This document shows positions 1 to 8,797 of a stretch of 64,000 nt of DNA, piece after piece. The DNA is taken from assembly GCF_900070325.1 (NCBI RefSeq), contig NZ_LN879430.1, positions 112,501 to 176,500 of the forward strand, read 5' to 3'. Within the stretch, counting starts at the first letter, position 1. Every line of letters starts with the position of its first letter. The position numbers and the translations under genes were made by a program. The notes under the pieces are model-generated. The model saw only the letters and a program-made list of their open reading frames with translations. It was not told the DNA's origin and ran no database searches. Source of the DNA: Herbinix luporum (GTDB taxonomy: Bacteria; Bacillota; Clostridia; Lachnospirales; Lachnospiraceae).

Positions 1-1359
<1,359 letters not shown>

Positions 1360-1455
1360 AAATAGGTTTTTACAGATATGGATGAAATCATTTTCATGTG
1401 TAGTATTTAGTCAATAAAATGAATAGTAGCCTATTCATTTGAATATAATAAGAGG

Positions 1456-1489
1456 ACAGAAAATCTATAATAGACTTTTCTGTTTTTTC
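1456..1489 (+). terminator. Hairpin with T-run after 23S rRNA
   Basis: A stem of about 12 pairs (1456-1467 with 1471-1483, one mismatch) is followed by a run of T. It lies between the rRNA and tRNA-Asn, so it either ends the rrn transcript or acts as a partial terminator or processing site, because no good promoter is seen between it and the tRNA. Confidence 0.7.
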
Positions 1490-1502
1490 TATTATAATAT
1501 AA

Positions 1503-1574
1503 TCCTCGATAGCTCAATGGTAGAGCACACGGCTGTTAACCGTGGGGTTGTAGGTTCGAGCCCTACTCGGGGAG
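1503..1574 (+). tRNA. tRNA-Asn (GTT)
   Basis: The gene folds as a cloverleaf with acceptor strands TCCTCGA and TCGGGGA, a D arm with AGCTCAATGGTAGAGC, anticodon loop CTGTTAA giving anticodon GTT, and a T arm GTAGGTTCGAGCCCTAC. The discriminator is G. CCA is not encoded, so it must be added after transcription. Confidence 0.96.
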
Positions 1575-1608
1575 TTGCTTAATTAATTTATAAGTGACAA
1601 AAATATAT

Positions 1609-1679
1609 GGCGACATAGCCAAGTGGTAAGGCACGGGTCTGCAACACCCTGATCCCCAGTTCAAATCTGGGTGTCGCCT
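1609..1679 (+). tRNA. tRNA-Cys (GCA), copy 1
   Basis: Acceptor strands GGCGACA and TGTCGCC pair perfectly, the anticodon loop holds GCA, and the discriminator is U, which is the identity base of tRNA-Cys. It has the short D loop typical of this tRNA. CCA is not encoded. It differs at two positions from copy 2 at 2869-2939: one in the D arm and one in the T loop (TTCAAAT here instead of TTCGAAT). Confidence 0.96.
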
Positions 1680-1690
1680 ATCTAATATAA

Positions 1691-1729
1691 GCCTCAAAGT
1701 CTTGTATTTATGACTTTGAGGCTTTTTTG
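1691..1729 (+). terminator. Terminator after tRNA-Asn/tRNA-Cys
   Basis: A perfect 11-bp stem GCCTCAAAGTC/GACTTTGAGGC (1691-1701 with 1712-1722) is followed by seven T residues. Confidence 0.9.
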
Positions 1730-1838
1730 TATAGTTAGGCGGTGTAGATGTAGCGTGTAGTATGGGTAATATTTTAGGTATTGATGCAGTATGGTAAAAA
1801 GAAGTCAAAATATCAAGATTATTGTTTTACCCTTATGA

Positions 1839-1862
1839 TATAATATTAATATACGGTACCGT
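1839..1862 (+). promoter_or_regulatory. -10 element and 10-bp palindrome before the AraC-GGDEF gene
   Basis: TATAAT (1839-1844) is followed directly by the perfect palindrome ACGGTACCGT (1853-1862), extended by imperfect AT-rich arms. No convincing -35 is present. The palindrome would cover the transcription start and could be an operator, perhaps for autoregulation; that is inference. Confidence 0.35.
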
Positions 1863-1883
1863 GTAATATATGGGAGGGTGGCT

Positions 1884-2684
1884 ATGAACAAAATTGAGAT
1901 ATTATCATGTGCATTAGATTATATAGAGAACAATCTTCATGAGAATATTACAGCTGAAGATGTTGCACATGCATGTTATTGTTCAAAATCCTACCTTCAG
2001 AAGATTTTCAAGTACTTAAATGGACATAGTGTTAAAGAATATATTATAAAACGAAGAATTACAAAAGCAGCCAGAGATTTAGTTACTAATCCAAGGGTAA
2101 GTATACTTGATATAGCCTATAAATACTGTTACAGTTCACCTGAAGCCTTTACTAGAGCATTTGATCAGGTGTGGCGATGTACCCCATCAGTTTTTCGTAA
2201 AAAGGCCAAATTTACAGAATTATATCCAAGGCAGTTACTGCCTATAAAGAATGGAGATGATTATATGAGTAGTAGAAAACATGTTGATATAACAGAATTA
2301 TACGATTTATTTGTTGATAGAAAAGATTGTTATTTTGTGTGTTGTGACATAAAGTCTCTAAATGAAATTAATGAAATATCATTTAAAGCAGGAGATTTGG
2401 CAATACTAGAAGTTCTAAAACGTATAGAAAAGGTGGCAGGAAAGGAGGATGTTATTTTTCGTATTGGGGGAGATGAATTTGTACTTCTAACTAACAGTAA
2501 AGATAAAGATTATGCAACAAATATAGGAGACATGATTTTAAAAATGAATGGTCAAACCTTTACATATGCCGATAAAGTAATACCACTAAGTGTTTATGTT
2601 GCTGTTACCAGATTTAGTGGTAGTGGATTAAAATATAATGAACTATTCACTTCTCTACATAATACAATTAAGGAGTCTAAATAA
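1884..2684 (+). CDS. AraC-type DNA-binding protein fused to a GGDEF domain
   Basis: The first 105 residues are an AraC/XylS double helix-turn-helix domain, ending in the family signature region around AYKYCYSSPEAFTRAFDQVW. The rest, from about residue 135, is a short GGDEF domain with an intact RIGGDEF motif near residues 193-199, so diguanylate cyclase activity (making cyclic di-GMP) is possible. There is no signal peptide or membrane segment; it should be cytoplasmic. ATG 1884 was chosen because GGGAGGG at 1872-1878 lies 5 bases before it, and an in-frame GTG at 1878 would sit inside that site. The GGDEF part is shorter than the usual 160 residues and may be degenerate at its C-terminus. 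It is the only protein gene between two tRNA-Cys copies. Confidence 0.85.
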   Translation: MNKIEILSCALDYIENNLHENITAEDVAHACYCSKSYLQKIFKYLNGHSVKEYIIKRRITKAARDLVTNPRVSILDIAYKYCYSSPEAFTRAFDQVWRCTPSVFRKKAKFTELYPRQLLPIKNGDDYMSSRKHVDITELYDLFVDRKDCYFVCCDIKSLNEINEISFKAGDLAILEVLKRIEKVAGKEDVIFRIGGDEFVLLTNSKDKDYATNIGDMILKMNGQTFTYADKVIPLSVYVAVTRFSGSGLKYNELFTSLHNTIKESK

Positions 2685-2697
2685 TTATAGGATAAAT

Positions 2698-2724
2698 AGC
2701 CCCATGTAAGTCATGGGGCTTTTA
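2698..2724 (+). terminator. Terminator after the AraC-GGDEF gene
   Basis: A perfect 9-bp stem AGCCCCATG/CATGGGGCT is followed by TTTTA. Confidence 0.85.
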
Positions 2725-2808
2725 CATTATATAAAAGTCCGGTTTTAAAATGTCATTTATCTAAGTATATGCAGACCAAATATAATATAAAGGTAAGATT
2801 TTTAGTAC

Positions 2809-2837
2809 TTGACGTATAATTAAACCATTGCTATAAT
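2809..2837 (+). promoter_or_regulatory. Promoter of tRNA-Cys copy 2
   Basis: TTGACG (2809-2814) and TATAAT (2832-2837) are separated by 17 bp, close to the vegetative consensus, placing the transcription start about 25 bases before the tRNA. Confidence 0.85.
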
Positions 2838-2868
2838 AAAATAGCATTAAATCAAATAATATAAAAAT

Positions 2869-2939
2869 GGCGACATAGCCAAGCGGTAAGGCACGGGTCT
2901 GCAACACCCTGATCCCCAGTTCGAATCTGGGTGTCGCCT
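2869..2939 (+). tRNA. tRNA-Cys (GCA), copy 2
   Basis: Almost identical to copy 1 (two differences), with the canonical TTCGAAT T loop, anticodon GCA and discriminator U. It has its own strong promoter and its own terminator, so it is an independent single-tRNA unit. CCA is not encoded. Confidence 0.97.
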
Positions 2940-2948
2940 TAATTTAAA

Positions 2949-2988
2949 AATCTCTAAACCAATAGAATTTATGGTTTAGAGATTTTTT
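2949..2988 (+). terminator. Terminator after tRNA-Cys copy 2
   Basis: A 12-bp perfect stem AATCTCTAAACC/GGTTTAGAGATT (2949-2960 with 2973-2984) is followed by a T-run. Confidence 0.88.
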
Positions 2989-3012
2989 ATATTTAGTAAG
3001 GCCAATGTTTCC

Positions 3013-3263
3013 TTATTCAATAGCAGTAATTTCAAGAAAAACATTGATTGAATTATAACATAAGACTAATCCAGTATAGAAAAAAGGTCTAGGTATAAAA
3101 CCAGTAGTGTAAGCTATTAAAATTATTAGACCAAAAATACTAAAAATACCGCATATAACATTCTGATTTTGATTCTGTTAAATAATATTATCTTTAATTT
3201 TCTTGGCATTGAAAATAATTCCTTTATCCACAAATAGACATAATTAGAGAGATATTTTATCAT
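3013..3263 (-). pseudogene. Possible relic of a small membrane protein gene
   Basis: On the minus strand an open stretch without a start (3177-3013) reads like the end of a membrane protein, with hydrophobic CGIFSIFGLIILIAYTTGF and a C-terminus NVFLEITAIE. A second open frame just upstream (ATG at 3263, stop at 3128-3126) overlaps it in another frame, as expected of a frameshifted gene. No ribosome binding site is seen. The family is not recognised; this may be chance. Otherwise the 505-base gap between tRNA-Cys and the importer holds only a terminator and the importer promoter. Confidence 0.25.
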
Positions 3264-3372
3264 ATCAACATAATATTACAACATATGCAATTGAATGTAA
3301 ATCTAAAGGTAAATTAAGTTTTTATGACTATAAATAAATTGATCGATAGTACATTTTTCCACATATTCGATA

Positions 3373-3401
3373 TTGACATTCATTCTCAATTATGATAAAT
3401 T
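3373..3401 (+). promoter_or_regulatory. Promoter with overlapping Fur-like box before the iron importer
   Basis: TTGACA (3373-3378) and TAAATT (3396-3401) are 17 bp apart. TGACATTCATTCTCA (3374-3388) matches the 7-1-7 Fur consensus TGATAATNATTATCA at 11 of 14 fixed positions, and it overlaps the -35 and spacer. A Fur-type repressor bound here would block RNA polymerase when iron is plentiful. The site is seen; the regulator is inferred. Confidence 0.75.
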
Positions 3402-3444
3402 AGAGCAAGACTTAACGGAAATATGCATATTATCGGAGGTCATA

Positions 3445-4431
3445 ATGAATTTTAAGTTAAGGAAGATATTACATAATAAGCTATTTTGGCTTATATTTTT
3501 GATACTATCATCTATATATTCACTGACTATAGGTGTAAAGGATTTTAATCTATTGGGCCTTTTTACACAAAACAGCACGGACATTAATCTTGCGCTTATC
3601 AGTAGGCTTCCAAGATTAATTAGTATTCTGGTTACCGGAGCTAGTTTAAGTATATCAGGATTAATTATGCAGACCATTACTGATAACAAATTTGTTTCAC
3701 CATCAACGGCCGGAACTATGGAGTGGAGCAGATTTGGAGTAATGATTGCCATACTGTTTTTTGGTGGGGAAGCAACAATTTATAAGATGATAGTAGCCTT
3801 TATTTGCTCTTTACTTGGCACCCTGGTCTTTATGCAGCTTCTGCAGACTATGAAGTTTAAAAATGCTATGATAGTACCCTTAGTAGGTATGATGTTAGGA
3901 AATGTAATAAGTTCCATAACAAGCTTTTTTGCTTATAGGCTTGATATGATACAGAATATGTCATCTTGGCTTCAAGGCAATTTTTCTCTTGTAATCAAAG
4001 GTAGATATGAGTTGTTATACCTAGGAATCCCCTTCTTGATAATAGCTTATATCTATGCCAATAAGCTTACAATAGCCGGTATGGGAGAAAGCTTTTCAAA
4101 AAGCTTAGGTATTAATTATAAGGCTGTGGTGCTATTAGGAATGGTTATTGTTGCTGTTATTACATCTACTGTGGTTGTTACAGTAGGAAGCATTTCTTTT
4201 ATAGGTATTATAATTCCTAATATTGTGTCGATATTTGTGGGAGATAATTTAAGGAATGCATTGCCCATAACAGCCCTCTTTGGTGCTTTGTTTTTATTGA
4301 TATGTGACATGATTGGAAGGGTTATTATATTTCCCTATGAGATTTCCATCAGCCTTATTGTCAGTGTTGTGGGTAGCATTATGTTTTTAATATTACTATT
4401 TAGGAGGAAGAAGAATTGGAGTACATCTTAA
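3445..4431 (+). CDS. yclN: Ferric-siderophore ABC importer, permease subunit 1 (FecCD family)
   Basis: A hydrophobic protein of 328 residues with about nine membrane segments and FecCD/BtuC-family features: RLPRLISILVTGASLSISG near residue 50 and GSISFIGIIIPNIV near residue 255. It forms half of the membrane channel that imports an iron-siderophore complex. Gene order permease-permease-ATPase-binding protein equals B. subtilis yclNOPQ (petrobactin uptake) and Vibrio fatDC. ATG 3445 is preceded by GGAGGT at 3435-3440; an upstream TTG at 3373 would lie in the promoter and is rejected. The end overlaps the next gene by 16 bases, so translation is probably coupled. The actual siderophore is unknown. 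Confidence 0.88.
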   Translation: MNFKLRKILHNKLFWLIFLILSSIYSLTIGVKDFNLLGLFTQNSTDINLALISRLPRLISILVTGASLSISGLIMQTITDNKFVSPSTAGTMEWSRFGVMIAILFFGGEATIYKMIVAFICSLLGTLVFMQLLQTMKFKNAMIVPLVGMMLGNVISSITSFFAYRLDMIQNMSSWLQGNFSLVIKGRYELLYLGIPFLIIAYIYANKLTIAGMGESFSKSLGINYKAVVLLGMVIVAVITSTVVVTVGSISFIGIIIPNIVSIFVGDNLRNALPITALFGALFLLICDMIGRVIIFPYEISISLIVSVVGSIMFLILLFRRKKNWSTS

Positions 4432-5387
4432 AGGATAAAAAAAGTAAGAAAGTCATAGTACTTCTACTTCTTCTTGACTTGGTATTAATAGCTGGATTTT
4501 TATTACCGGGTCTTACTGCTAAGAATTTTAGCTTTTTTATGCCCAGGAGAATGACAAAGATTTTGGCAGTTATTATTGTAAGCTATGCCATAGGCTATTC
4601 ATCATTAACATTTCAGACCATTACCAATAATCATATTTTAACACCTAGTGTTATGGGTCTTGATTCTTTATATTTGTTTATTCAGACTTTTATAGTATTT
4701 TTTGCAGGGTCGAAAGCATTATCACAGATGATTGGATATCCCCATTTTTTGATATCAGTGGGATTTATGATATCTGCGGCATGTCTATTATTTTTACTGC
4801 TGTTTCGCGGTGAAAGTAAGAATGTTTACTTCCTGGTACTTACAGGTATGATAATGGGTGGATTGTTTAACGGTATGGCTACTTTTATGCAGGTACTGTT
4901 AGACCCAAATGAATTTTCAGTTTTACAAGGAAGGATGTTTGCAAGTTTCAATAATATTAATTCCAAGTTAATAGGGATAAGTATATTTATTATTCTTGTA
5001 GTTTTTATAATTTCAATAAAGGATCTACCCTATTTGGATGTAGTATCCTTAGGAGCTGAAAATGCAATTAACCTGGGAGTTGACTATAAGAAACTTGTAT
5101 TAAAGACTTTAATTATATCAGCAGTACTAATATCTGTATCTACCGCACTGGTTGGCCCCATAACATTTTTAGGCATACTGATTGTTAATCTTGCCAGACA
5201 TGTCTTAGCTAGCTATTCACATCGAAGCTTAACAATCGGGACCACACTTCTTGGTATTTTCTTTTTAACGGCGGGGCTATTGGTTACTGAGAGGATATTC
5301 CGGTTCGAAACTACTATGAGTGTTATCATTAATTTTATTGGAGGTATTTATTTCTTATACCTTATGTTAAAGGAGAGAAAACAATGA
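4416..5387 (+). CDS. yclO: Ferric-siderophore ABC importer, permease subunit 2 (FecCD family)
   Basis: A 323-residue permease with about nine membrane segments, a diverged paralogue of the previous gene that should pair with it as the second transmembrane subunit. Family landmarks include YSSLTFQTITNNHILTPSVMG near residue 60, and GPITFLGILIVNLARH near residue 255, where the cytoplasmic coupling region meets the ATPase. The start is TTG at 4416 with AGGAGG at 4402-4407, inside the end of yclN. The end overlaps the ATPase start by 4 bases (ATGA), a sign of a tightly coupled operon. Confidence 0.88.
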   Translation: MEYILKDKKSKKVIVLLLLLDLVLIAGFLLPGLTAKNFSFFMPRRMTKILAVIIVSYAIGYSSLTFQTITNNHILTPSVMGLDSLYLFIQTFIVFFAGSKALSQMIGYPHFLISVGFMISAACLLFLLLFRGESKNVYFLVLTGMIMGGLFNGMATFMQVLLDPNEFSVLQGRMFASFNNINSKLIGISIFIILVVFIISIKDLPYLDVVSLGAENAINLGVDYKKLVLKTLIISAVLISVSTALVGPITFLGILIVNLARHVLASYSHRSLTIGTTLLGIFFLTAGLLVTERIFRFETTMSVIINFIGGIYFLYLMLKERKQ

Positions 5388-6142
5388 TTGCTGTAAGAAA
5401 TATAACAAAAAGATATGGTGACAAAAAAGTTGTAGACAATGTAGATTTGGATATACCTAAAGGAAAAATTATAGCTTTTATAGGAAGTAACGGTGCCGGT
5501 AAAAGTACATTAATATCCATGATAAGCAGAACCTTAAAAAAAGATGGTGGGGAAGTATTTATTGACAATAAAGAGCTTAGGCAATGGAAGAGCATAGATT
5601 TATCTAAACGCCTATCCATTTTAAAACAAAGCAACTTCTTAAATATTCGTTTGACTGTCCGAGAATTAGTGTCCTTTGGACGATTTCCTTACTCCAAAGG
5701 AAGGCTTAGTAAAGAAGATTTAAAACATGTAAATGACGCCTTAGAATATATGGGGCTTATGGATTTGCAAGACCGATATTTAGATGAACTTAGTGGAGGT
5801 CAAAGACAAATGGCCTATATAGCCATGGTAATTGCCCAGGATACAGAATATATATTTCTAGATGAGCCTTTAAACAACCTGGATATGAAGCACTCTGTTA
5901 AGATAATGAAGGTCTTAAAAAGGCTGGTAAATGAACGGGGTAAAACCATCATGGTTGTTATTCATGATATCAATTTTGTATCCTGTTATGCAGATTATGT
6001 AGTTGCTATGAAGGATGGAAAGATAATAAAACAAGGCAATACATGTCAGATAATAGAAAGCGGAGTTTTATACGATATATATGGAATGGATATTTCTGTT
6101 CAAAATTATTGCGGAAAAAACATATGCCTATATTATAGTTAA
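5384..6142 (+). CDS. yclP: Ferric-siderophore ABC importer, ATP-binding subunit
   Basis: A 252-residue ABC ATPase with all catalytic motifs: Walker A GSNGAGKST near residues 34-42, Q-loop LKQSN near 82, signature LSGGQRQ near 136, Walker B YIFLDEP near 157 and the switch histidine in VVIHD near 191. It is of the FepC/FecE type and should energise the two permeases encoded before it. Length is normal and no residue needed for ATP hydrolysis is missing. Its start overlaps the upstream stop in ATGA. Confidence 0.93.
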   Translation: MIAVRNITKRYGDKKVVDNVDLDIPKGKIIAFIGSNGAGKSTLISMISRTLKKDGGEVFIDNKELRQWKSIDLSKRLSILKQSNFLNIRLTVRELVSFGRFPYSKGRLSKEDLKHVNDALEYMGLMDLQDRYLDELSGGQRQMAYIAMVIAQDTEYIFLDEPLNNLDMKHSVKIMKVLKRLVNERGKTIMVVIHDINFVSCYADYVVAMKDGKIIKQGNTCQIIESGVLYDIYGMDISVQNYCGKNICLYYS

Positions 6143-6179
6143 AAATTAAATCTATAATTTAAATAAAGGAGTAATGAAG

Positions 6180-7163
6180 ATGAAAAAGTTTTTATATATT
6201 ATTTTATCAGTAGGCTTGATTATGGGACTACTGGGAGCTTGCAGTAAGAAAGAAGTGGCAAGTAACATTGATTCTTCTAATACATCACAAGAAGCATCCA
6301 AGGATACTAATGATTCTGCAGCTTATGCTTCAGTTACTATTGAACATATTAAGGGTACAGTAACAGTCGCTGCCGATGTTAAAAAAGCGGTGGTATTAGA
6401 TTATGGTATTCTTGATATTATCGATGCCCTGGGAATTGATGTGGAAATCGCCACAGCAGTAAGTAGTCTACCTGCTTATTTAAGCAAGTTTGAAAATGCT
6501 AGCAGCGTTGGTTCCCTTAAAGAGCCTGATTTAGAAGCTATATTTGAGTTTGAGCCGGATGTTATATTTATTAGTGGAAGGCAGCAGGATTATTATGATC
6601 AGCTATTAGAAATTGCTCCTACTATTTATGTTGAGACCAATGGTGATACTTATTTAGATGATGTTAAAACCAATATAGGTTATGTGGCTCAGATTTTTAG
6701 TAAAGAAAATGAAGCAGAAGAAGCTATTAATAAGCTAAATAGTCTGGTGGAAGAGGTACAGGCTATTACTGCAGAAAGTAATGAAAAAGTTTTGATTTTA
6801 CTTACTAATGATGGTTCTGTAAGTGTATATGGATCCGGTTCTAGATTTGGTATGATTCATGATATCTTAGGTGCAAAAGCAGCAGATGAAAACATAGAAT
6901 CATCAACCCATGGGCAGTCTGTTAACTTTGAATATATAGCAGACAAGAATCCGGATATTATCTTAGTTATTGACCGTACCTTGGTGGTAGGGGGAACCAA
7001 TACTGCCAACGCAGTATTGGATAATGACTTAGTTAATGGAACAAATGCTGCTATTAATAATAGGATAGTATCTCTTAATCCGGATATTTGGTATTTGTCC
7101 GGAGGTGGAATTACATCTACAAGTCAGATGATTATAGATGTTAGAGAGGCATATAAGAACTAG
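6180..7163 (+). CDS. yclQ: Siderophore-binding lipoprotein of the ABC importer
   Basis: A secreted substrate-binding protein with a lipoprotein signal peptide ending in the lipobox LLGAC (lipid-carrying Cys about residue 21), then a Ser/Thr/Asp-rich tether and a periplasmic-binding fold of the FhuD/TroA class. The segment SVGSLKEPDLEAIFEFEPDV is typical of iron-siderophore binding proteins, as is the later FEYIADKNPDIILVIDRT. ATG 6180 was preferred over ATG 6174 because AAGGAG at 6166-6171 is 8 bases from the former and only 2 from the latter. It is anchored to the outer face of the membrane and hands ligand to YclN/YclO. Ligand specificity (petrobactin, catecholate or other) cannot be read from the sequence. 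Confidence 0.88.
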   Translation: MKKFLYIILSVGLIMGLLGACSKKEVASNIDSSNTSQEASKDTNDSAAYASVTIEHIKGTVTVAADVKKAVVLDYGILDIIDALGIDVEIATAVSSLPAYLSKFENASSVGSLKEPDLEAIFEFEPDVIFISGRQQDYYDQLLEIAPTIYVETNGDTYLDDVKTNIGYVAQIFSKENEAEEAINKLNSLVEEVQAITAESNEKVLILLTNDGSVSVYGSGSRFGMIHDILGAKAADENIESSTHGQSVNFEYIADKNPDIILVIDRTLVVGGTNTANAVLDNDLVNGTNAAINNRIVSLNPDIWYLSGGGITSTSQMIIDVREAYKN

Positions 7164-7224
7164 AAGTAAGTATAGTATATTTTATAAAATTATTATATAA
7201 GTATTTAAGTTAATTAAGTATATA

Positions 7225-7280
7225 AAAAAGATTTCCTAAGAAGCATATGTAAGAAGCATATGATATAGGGAATCTTTTTT
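7225..7280 (+). terminator. Terminator of the iron importer operon
   Basis: AAAAAGATTTCC and GGGAATCTTTTT form the stem and T-run. The loop holds two exact tandem copies of the 13-mer TAAGAAGCATATG (7237-7249 and 7250-7262). Confidence 0.75.
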
Positions 7281-7310
7281 TATTATTCTAAATGGCTGAG
7301 CTTATCTAAC

Positions 7311-7436
7311 CTATTTACATATAATTGGGTTTTCTAAAATCCAAAGAGCTACTATAATATTTCCCAGTAATAGTATTATGAGTATGGGAGTTAATCCATA
7401 AGCAAAAGGTAAGAAATCAAAAAAGTCCTGTAAAGT
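7311..7436 (-). pseudogene. Possible relic: C-terminal piece of a membrane protein
   Basis: An open minus-strand stretch without a start codon or ribosome binding site encodes FAYGLTPILIILLLGNIIV and a short tail ending at TAG 7313-7311. It resembles the last membrane helix of a longer protein, and its upstream part is occupied by the terminator of the flavodiiron gene. It may be a gene remnant or chance. Nothing else is seen in the 328-base gap 7164-7491 apart from two terminators. Confidence 0.2.
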
Positions 7437-7460
7437 TTATTTATAAACTTTCAGGACTTT
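7419..7460 (-). terminator. Terminator of the flavodiiron gene
   Basis: A long stem (7422-7439 with 7443-7460, one unpaired base) reads into TTTTTT on the minus strand. Confidence 0.88.
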
Positions 7461-7491
7461 AATAGTATATTCATATTGTTTAAATTTTTAT

Positions 7492-8703
7492 TTAATCATC
7501 CATAGATTCATAAATTGCATCTGCCAGATTATCAAGTTCTCCTTCTCTATCTTCCCTTAGGGAGGATTTAATATCAATTGGTGTACCCACAATCTCCATA
7601 TTTTTCATATTACTTATCATCTCTGTCATATTCTTCAGTGCAGCAGATGCCCAGGTATGGTTTCCGATTAAGGAGACTTTACGATTACTTATATTTAGTA
7701 CTGCAAGTTCCCTTATAAGTGAATCCATAGGGAAGTATAAGTTCATATTGTAGGTTGGGGCTGCAAAGACCACATGACTGTATTTAAAAATATCCGATAT
7801 AATATAGGAAGGATGAGTTTTTGAAACATCGTATACTCTGATATCCTTAATTCCCCTTTGGGCTAGTTTGACAGCAAGGGCATTAACGGCATTTTCCGTA
7901 TTACCATACATTGATCCATAGGCCAGTACAACACCTTTCTTTTCGGGAAGGTACTTGCTCCATTTGTCGTACTTGTCCATGATGTAAGGAATCATATCCC
8001 CGCGCCATAGATGACCATGTAAACCGCAAATCATATTAATTTCTAAGCCGGATAACTTCTTAAATAAGGCCTGTACCTGGTTCCCATAACGGCCTACTAT
8101 GTTGGTATAATAGCGTCTGGCTTCATCAAGAAAGTAGCTGTCGTATTCCAGCTCATCTGCAAAGATATTACCGGAGATTGCCCCAAAAGCGCCGAAGGCA
8201 TCGGCTGAAAATAGTATACCCTTGGATGTTTCATAAGTAACCATTACCTCAGGCCAATGAACCATAGGAGCCATATAAAAACGTAGTGTATGACTGCCAA
8301 GACAAATTTCCTGACCTTCCTTAACCTCTATATAGTTATCGGACATGTCCATGGTGTAATACTGTCTGAAAAATTGGAATGTCTTTGGATTACCTATTAC
8401 TTTTACACTGGGATAGCGTCTTAGGATTTCTTCTATATTGGCACAATGATCCGGTTCCATATGGTTTATTACCAGGTAATCTAACTGCCTGCCATTAAGG
8501 GCATGGGTAATATTTTCAAGATATTCTGCACTGATGGCAGCGTCCACTGTATCAAGCAGGGCTGTTTTTTCATCATTAATTAAATAAGAGTTATAAGCAA
8601 CTCCATTTGGCAGGGGAAACATATTTTCAAAAAGCTCAATACGTCTGTCATTTCCTCCTACCCAATAAATTTTCGGTGATATTTCATATATGGTATTTAT
8701 AAT
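7492..8703 (-). CDS. fprA: Flavodiiron protein (A-type flavoprotein), probable ATT or ATA start
   Basis: A cytoplasmic O2 or NO reductase that protects anaerobes. The N-terminal beta-lactamase-like domain has the diiron ligands HMEPDH, a His in MVHWPE, an Asp in FSADAFG and a His in GLHGH; the C-terminal flavodoxin domain has the FMN loop YGSMYGNTENA. The first in-frame ATG (8622) would remove the conserved family start. In frame upstream lies PKIYWVGGNDRRIELFEN, which is the normal N-terminus. The only ribosome binding site, AGGAGG (8713-8708), precedes ATT at 8703 (4 bases) and ATA at 8700 (7 bases), and no ATG, GTG or TTG is available before it. With ATT the protein has 403 residues, the usual length. 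It stands alone between two convergent or divergent units. Confidence 0.9.
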   Translation of the reverse strand: MINTIYEISPKIYWVGGNDRRIELFENMFPLPNGVAYNSYLINDEKTALLDTVDAAISAEYLENITHALNGRQLDYLVINHMEPDHCANIEEILRRYPSVKVIGNPKTFQFFRQYYTMDMSDNYIEVKEGQEICLGSHTLRFYMAPMVHWPEVMVTYETSKGILFSADAFGAFGAISGNIFADELEYDSYFLDEARRYYTNIVGRYGNQVQALFKKLSGLEINMICGLHGHLWRGDMIPYIMDKYDKWSKYLPEKKGVVLAYGSMYGNTENAVNALAVKLAQRGIKDIRVYDVSKTHPSYIISDIFKYSHVVFAAPTYNMNLYFPMDSLIRELAVLNISNRKVSLIGNHTWASAALKNMTEMISNMKNMEIVGTPIDIKSSLREDREGELDNLADAIYESMDD

Positions 8704-8797
8704 AAAACCTCCTATCTGTGTTATATAACTTTAGTATTATAACATATAAAGTATTTTGCAATATTAATCAAGATGATTTCTTAAATAATTTTAATTT

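Noticed and set aside
1493..1498. TATAAT just before tRNA-Asn
   Set aside because: It is only 5 bases from the tRNA and no -35 element is at the right distance, so it cannot be its promoter.
3373..3444. Longer yclN reading frame from TTG 3373
   Set aside because: It would begin inside the promoter and Fur-like box; ATG 3445 has a clear ribosome binding site.
8623..8700. A frameshift at the start of the flavodiiron gene, using an out-of-frame ATG at about 8686
   Set aside because: The conserved N-terminus reads without interruption in the main frame back to the Shine-Dalgarno site, so an unusual start codon explains the data without any indel.
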